Below the pieces are notes generated by a model. That model did not search any database. It was not told the DNA's origin and saw only the letters and a list, made by a program, of their open reading frames with translations. A stretch of 64,000 nucleotides of DNA, from the NCBI GenBank assembly GCA_002083775.1, contig MTEI01000010.1, positions 1 through 64,000 on the forward strand. Reading direction: 5' to 3'. The translations under genes and the position numbers were made by a program. Each line of letters starts with the position of its first letter. The stretch's first letter is position 1. Positions 60,276 through 64,000 of the stretch are shown one piece after another. Source of the stretch: Rhodoferax ferrireducens (GTDB taxonomy: Bacteria > Pseudomonadota > Gammaproteobacteria > Burkholderiales > Burkholderiaceae_C).

Positions 60276-63200
60276 ATGACCCAAGGCACCATCCGCATTC
60301 GCGGCGCGCGTCAGCAAAATCTTAAAAATCTGGACCTCGATATTCGCACTGGCGAGCTGACGGTGGTCACCGGGCCCAGCGGCTCGGGCAAGTCGAGCCT
60401 GGTTTTTGACACGCTGTTTGCTGAAGGCCAGCGTCGCTATGTAGAAACATTCAGCGCCTACGCGCGCCAGTTTCTGGATCGCATGGATAAATCCGCCGTG
60501 GACAAGGTCGACGGTGTGCCTCCCGCGATTGCCATCGACCAGACCAACCCGGTGCGCAGCAGCCGCAGCACGGTGGGCACCATGACCGAGCTGAACGACC
60601 ATTTGAAGCTGCTTTTTGCCCGCGCCGGGCGGCTGTTTGACAGTGACACCGCGCAGCCGGTACGCCATGACACGCCCGAGACGATTTATGCAGAACTGCT
60701 GGCGCGTGCGGCGGGTTTGGCATCGACTGGTGGGTTGGACCAGGTGCACCAGGCTGGCGATGTGCGGCTGGCCATCACCTTCCCGGTGGAATTGCCCGCC
60801 AGCGCCACGCCCGAGGAGATCGAGCAATGGCTGTCAGTGAGTGGCTTCACCAAGGTGCAAGCTGAGCGGGTCGTGGACCAGCGCAAGGTGCTGGATGTAG
60901 TGGCCGACCGTTTTCGGCTGGGCACCGCCGAGCGTGCGCGGGTGCTGGAAGCCATTGAAGTGGCCCTGAAGCACGGCAGTGGCCGCCTCAGTGTTTATAT
61001 ACTAAATCAGCCTCTAGCCTTTATAGATAAAGGGCAGATAGCTACTGATTCAATAGTTTTTGATGCGCCTGAGATCTGGCGCTTTTCCACCGGGCTGCAT
61101 TGCCCGGAGAGCAATTTGCGCTACACCGACCCGATCGCCTCGGCGTTTTCGTTCAACTCGGCGGTGGGTGCTTGCGACACCTGTCGGGGTTTTGGCCGAG
61201 TGATTGGGGTGGACTACGGCCTGGTCATCCCCAACGAGAAGCTGACCCTGCGCGCCGGTGCCATCAAGCCGATGCAAACCCCGGCCTGGCAAGAGGCGCA
61301 GGATGACTTGATGCGCCATGCCGAGGCTGAGGGCATTCCGCGCGACACGCCCTGGAACAAGCTCAGCGCCGCGCAGCAGCACTGGGTGATTCATGGCAGC
61401 CCGCACTGGAGGGGCAAGTGGAACCAGCACTGGTTTGGCGTGAAGCGGTTTTTTGAGTACCTGGAGACTAAGGCCTACAAGATGCACATCCGGGTGCTGC
61501 TGTCCAAGTACCGCAGCTACACCGAATGCCCGGATTGCGCCGGTGCGCGGCTGAAAACTGAGTCTCTGTTGTGGCGCATTGGCAGCAAAACGCAGGCGGA
61601 TGCGGTGCTGGCGCCGTCCAAACGTTTTTTGCCGCAAGGCGTCAAGTGGTCACGCGCACAGCTGGAGGCGCTGCCCGGGCTGTGTCTGCATGATCTGATG
61701 CTGCTGCCCTTGGACCGGCTGCGGCGCTTTTTTGATGCGATGCAAGCAGCGTCCTCGGGGGCTGACGGCCAAAGCGGGCTGCCCGGTCAAGAGGCGGCCC
61801 CCATCACCGCCGAGGCCGATGCCAAAACGCTGAAACTGCTGCTGGAAGAAATCTGCACGCGTCTGAAATACCTGACCGAGGTGGGCATTGGTTACCTGAC
61901 GCTGGATCGGCAAAGCCGCACCCTCAGCGGCGGCGAGGTGCAGCGCATCAACCTGACCACGGCGCTGGGCACCTCGCTGGTCAACACCTTATTTGTGCTG
62001 GACGAGCCCAGCATCGGCCTGCACCCGCGCGACATGCACCGCATCATCGTGGCCATGCAGCGCCTGCGCGACGCGGGCAACACGTTGGTGGTGGTGGAGC
62101 ACGACCCGGCGGTGATGCTGGCCGCCGACCGCATGATCGACATGGGCCCCGGCCCGGGTGAAAAAGGCGGTCAGATTGTGTTTGACGGCACCACCGCCGA
62201 TTTACGCAACGCCGACACGCTGACCGGCGCTTATCTGGGCGGGCGCAAAACGGTGGGCATGGGTTTCAAACGGCTGGTGGCGGCGAATACGCCACGGCTG
62301 ATTCTGGAGGGGGCGAGCGATCACAACCTGAAAAACGTCAACGTCGAGATCCCGCTGCAGCGGCTGGTGTGCATCACCGGCGTGAGCGGCTCGGGCAAAT
62401 CGACGCTGATCCAGGACACGCTGGCACCCGCGTTATTGCGCCACTTTGGCAAAGCCACCGACACACCCGGCGCTTTTGAGCGGCTGCTGGGTGCGGAACA
62501 GATCAGTGATGTTGTGTTTGTCGATCAATCGCCGATTGGCAAGACGGCGCGCTCCAACCCGGCGAGTTATGTTGGTGCCTGGGACGCCATCCGCGAGATT
62601 TTTGCCAACGCGCCGCTGGCCCAACAACGCGGTTACACCGCCACCAAGTTCAGCTTCAACAACGGCGACGGCCGCTGCCCCACCTGCGGCGGCTCGGGTT
62701 TTGAGCATGTGGAGATGCAGTTTTTAAGCGACGTCTACCTGCGCTGCCCGGATTGCGATGGCAAACGTTACCGCCCCGAAATTCTGGAAATCACGGTTGA
62801 GCGCAGCGCAACTTGCAGTCATGCCGGGCTTGACCCGGCATCCATGACTTCAGGAATGCCTGGATTGCGGATCGAGTCCGCAATGACGGCTGTCAGGCAC
62901 CTCAACGTTGCAGATGTCTTGGACCTCACCGTCAGCCAAGCCGCCGACCTGTTCAAACACGACCGCGACGTCATCCGCGCGTTACAACCCATCTTGGACG
63001 TGGGCCTGGAATACGTCAAGCTCGGCCAACCCGTGCCAACGCTCAGTGGTGGCGAGTCCCAGCGTCTGAAACTGGCCGGATTTCTGGCCGAAGCCGCCAA
63101 GGCCCGCAGTGCCAGCCGCCAGGCCCTGGCGCGCAAAGGTGTGTTATTCATGTTTGACGAGCCGACCACTGGCCTGCACTTTGACGACATCGCCAAACTG

Positions 63201-64000
63201 ATGCGCGCCTTGCGCAAACTGCTAGACGCAGGCCACAGCCTGCTGGTGATTGAGCACAACCTGGATGTGATCCGCGCTGCCGACTGGCTGATCGACCTTG
63301 GCCCCGAAGGCGGCGATGCAGGCGGCGAAGTGGTGGCCTACGGCACGCCGGAAGACGTGATGCTGCATGCCACATCCCACACCGCGCTGGCGCTGCGCGA
63401 CTACGCGGCGCAGATGGGCGTGGTGCATGCCGTGCGCGACGTTGCTGGGTATAAACTACAAAATAAAGAGCTGCTTGCCGTTATCCATAAAGGGCCAGAG
63501 ACCAATAACACCATACAAATCATCAACGCCCGTGAGCACAACCTCAAGGGTTTGAGTGTGGCCATTCCGCGTGGCCAGTTCACCGTGGTCACTGGCGTCA
63601 GCGGCTCGGGCAAGAGCACGCTGGCATTTGACATTCTGTTCAACGAAGGCCAGCGTCGTTACCTGGAAAGCCTGAACGCCTACGCGCGCAGCATCGTGCA
63701 GCCCGCCGGGCGGCCGGAGGTGGATGCGGTGTATGGCATTCCGCCCACCGTCGCCATTGAGCAGCGTTTGAGCCGGGGCGGGCGCAAAAGCACCGTGGGC
63801 ACCACCACCGAGGTCTGGCACTACTTAAGACTGCTGTTTGTCAAGCTCGGCACGCAGCACTGCATCCATGACGGCACGCCGGTGGCCCCGCAAACGCCTG
63901 AGAGCATCGCCGCGCAGCTGATGAAAACGTTTCGCGGCCAGCACATCGGCCTGTTGGCGCCGCTGGTGATGAACCGCAAAGGCGTTTACACCGAGCTGGC
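60276..64000 (+). CDS. uvrA: Double-length UvrA (two UvrA units fused), truncated by window end
   Basis: 1241 codons are visible and still open. First UvrA unit about 1-1055: Walker [10 protein letters not shown] (33-41), [16 protein letters not shown], zinc-finger cysteines [12 protein letters not shown], second Walker [19 protein letters not shown] and L-S-G-G-E-S-Q-R. A second unit begins about residue 1085 ([11 protein letters not shown]) with Walker A at 1107-1114. Such ~1900-aa UvrA proteins occur in Burkholderiales. Three repeats are translated within it: family A (about 245-261), family B (about 847-871) and family A at the junction. It should bind damaged DNA in nucleotide-excision repair; the standard UvrA may be elsewhere. 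Confidence 0.9.
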   Translation, partial: MTQGTIRIRGARQQNLKNLDLDIRTGELTVVTGPSGSGKSSLVFDTLFAEGQRRYVETFSAYARQFLDRMDKSAVDKVDGVPPAIAIDQTNPVRSSRSTVGTMTELNDHLKLLFARAGRLFDSDTAQPVRHDTPETIYAELLARAAGLASTGGLDQVHQAGDVRLAITFPVELPASATPEEIEQWLSVSGFTKVQAERVVDQRKVLDVVADRFRLGTAERARVLEAIEVALKHGSGRLSVYILNQPLAFIDKGQIATDSIVFDAPEIWRFSTGLHCPESNLRYTDPIASAFSFNSAVGACDTCRGFGRVIGVDYGLVIPNEKLTLRAGAIKPMQTPAWQEAQDDLMRHAEAEGIPRDTPWNKLSAAQQHWVIHGSPHWRGKWNQHWFGVKRFFEYLETKAYKMHIRVLLSKYRSYTECPDCAGARLKTESLLWRIGSKTQADAVLAPSKRFLPQGVKWSRAQLEALPGLCLHDLMLLPLDRLRRFFDAMQAASSGADGQSGLPGQEAAPITAEADAKTLKLLLEEICTRLKYLTEVGIGYLTLDRQSRTLSGGEVQRINLTTALGTSLVNTLFVLDEPSIGLHPRDMHRIIVAMQRLRDAGNTLVVVEHDPAVMLAADRMIDMGPGPGEKGGQIVFDGTTADLRNADTLTGAYLGGRKTVGMGFKRLVAANTPRLILEGASDHNLKNVNVEIPLQRLVCITGVSGSGKSTLIQDTLAPALLRHFGKATDTPGAFERLLGAEQISDVVFVDQSPIGKTARSNPASYVGAWDAIREIFANAPLAQQRGYTATKFSFNNGDGRCPTCGGSGFEHVEMQFLSDVYLRCPDCDGKRYRPEILEITVERSATCSHAGLDPASMTSGMPGLRIESAMTAVRHLNVADVLDLTVSQAADLFKHDRDVIRALQPILDVGLEYVKLGQPVPTLSGGESQRLKLAGFLAEAAKARSASRQALARKGVLFMFDEPTTGLHFDDIAKLMRALRKLLDAGHSLLVIEHNLDVIRAADWLIDLGPEGGDAGGEVVAYGTPEDVMLHATSHTALALRDYAAQMGVVHAVRDVAGYKLQNKELLAVIHKGPETNNTIQIINAREHNLKGLSVAIPRGQFTVVTGVSGSGKSTLAFDILFNEGQRRYLESLNAYARSIVQPAGRPEVDAVYGIPPTVAIEQRLSRGGRKSTVGTTTEVWHYLRLLFVKLGTQHCIHDGTPVAPQTPESIAAQLMKTFRGQHIGLLAPLVMNRKGVYTEL
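61008..61056 (-). repeat. Family A repeat, copy A11, inside uvrA
   Basis: CAGCCTCTAGCC..ATAAAGGGCAGATAGCTACTGATTCAATAG. Translated in the reverse orientation as [13 protein letters not shown], the same frame as in the MocR and SbmA-type genes. It lies in the region before the first zinc finger of unit 1. Confidence 0.9.
62816..62887. repeat. Family B repeat, copy B5, inside uvrA
   Basis: GTCATGCCGGGCTTGACCCG, GCATCCATGACTTCAGG, then GGATTGCGGA..TCCGCAATGAC. In frame it adds about 25 residues ([19 protein letters not shown]) between E-I-T-V-E-R and [10 protein letters not shown], a place where ordinary UvrA has only a few residues. The frame is kept. Confidence 0.9.
63462..63508 (+). repeat. 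Family A repeat, copy A12, at the junction of the two UvrA units
   Basis: AGAGCTGCTTGCCG..CCATAAAGGGCCAGAGACCAAT. Translated as [14 protein letters not shown] in the linker between unit 1 and unit 2, in a different frame from copies A4 and A7. The usual TAG of the flank TAGCTG is GAG here, avoiding a stop. Confidence 0.8.

Noticed and set aside
1..64000. CRISPR arrays, rRNA or tRNA genes, riboswitches
   Set aside because: No regularly spaced direct repeats, no rRNA-like conserved stretches, no cloverleaf with TTCRA loop, and no recognisable riboswitch core was found by reading; a covariance-model search would be needed to exclude small RNAs.

Overview
The window is about 64 kb of a GC-rich (roughly 60-63% by eye) betaproteobacterial chromosome. 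Gene content and protein style point to Burkholderiales, most likely Comamonadaceae of the Rhodoferax/Polaromonas type: class I PHA synthase, a GtsABCD-like glucose importer, a double-length UvrA, OFA-family transporter, Coq7, an F420-hydrogenase-beta/BciB-like protein, and a pyruvate formate-lyase operon under an FNR-type box. No rRNA, tRNA, CRISPR array or intact insertion sequence was seen.

Layout. 1-2.1 kb: AT-richer accessory DNA with an unknown protein and a six-repeat protein carrying a PD-(D/E)XK/Vsr-like nuclease core. 2.2-9.2 kb: a leftward set (LysE exporter, amino-acid racemase, EamA permease, aminotransferase, PhzF, histidine phosphatase) divergent from a MocR-type regulator. 9.3-13.9 kb: sugar ABC importer. 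13.9-18.6 kb: PAS-GGDEF-EAL protein and an OmpR/TctE-like two-component pair. 18.7-24.5 kb: cca, GST, soluble lytic transglycosylase, 5-formyl-THF cyclo-ligase and a D-serine-deaminase-like enzyme. 24.5-31.1 kb: a defence/toxin-antitoxin island around a single-chain restriction-modification enzyme, bounded on the left by a frameshifted isochorismatase-family pseudogene. 31.1-38.2 kb: serine dehydratase, lipoprotein, glmU, a sensorless histidine kinase, an Lrp regulator, glmS. 38.3-41 kb: a phosphorothioate-type HNH restriction enzyme overlapped by a HIT protein, an MtfA-like peptidase, a DUF2835 protein. 41.1-45.6 kb: pflB-pflA-OFA transporter operon. 45.7-48.1 kb: polar amino-acid ABC importer. 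48.2-53.5 kb: methyltransferase, phaC, BciB-like protein, hydrolase-fold protein, unknown. 53.5-60 kb: SbmA-type ABC protein, 5'-nucleotidase, ilvA, RelE/StbD-type toxin-antitoxin pair, OsmC, coq7, transposase remnant. 60.3 kb to the end: double-length uvrA, truncated by the window.

The most striking feature is not one gene but two families of short palindromic repeats. Family A (about 45 bp, core AGCCCTTTAT..ATAAAGGGCT, one flank GGCTAGAGGCCAATTT) is present at least 13 times, mostly in intergenic 3' regions but also inside six places in five genes (MocR regulator, cca, glmU, SbmA-type ABC protein, uvrA twice) without breaking the frame. In one orientation it is translated as L-A-(F/L)-x-x-K-G-x-(V/I)-A three times, and in the other as A-R-G-Q-F-D twice. 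Family B (about 70 bp, starting GTCATCCCGGGCTTGACCCG) occurs five times, once in frame within uvrA and twice in the gap between the binding-protein gene and the first permease gene of an ABC operon. This resembles the in-frame palindromic elements known from Rickettsia and is the best candidate here for something worth following up.
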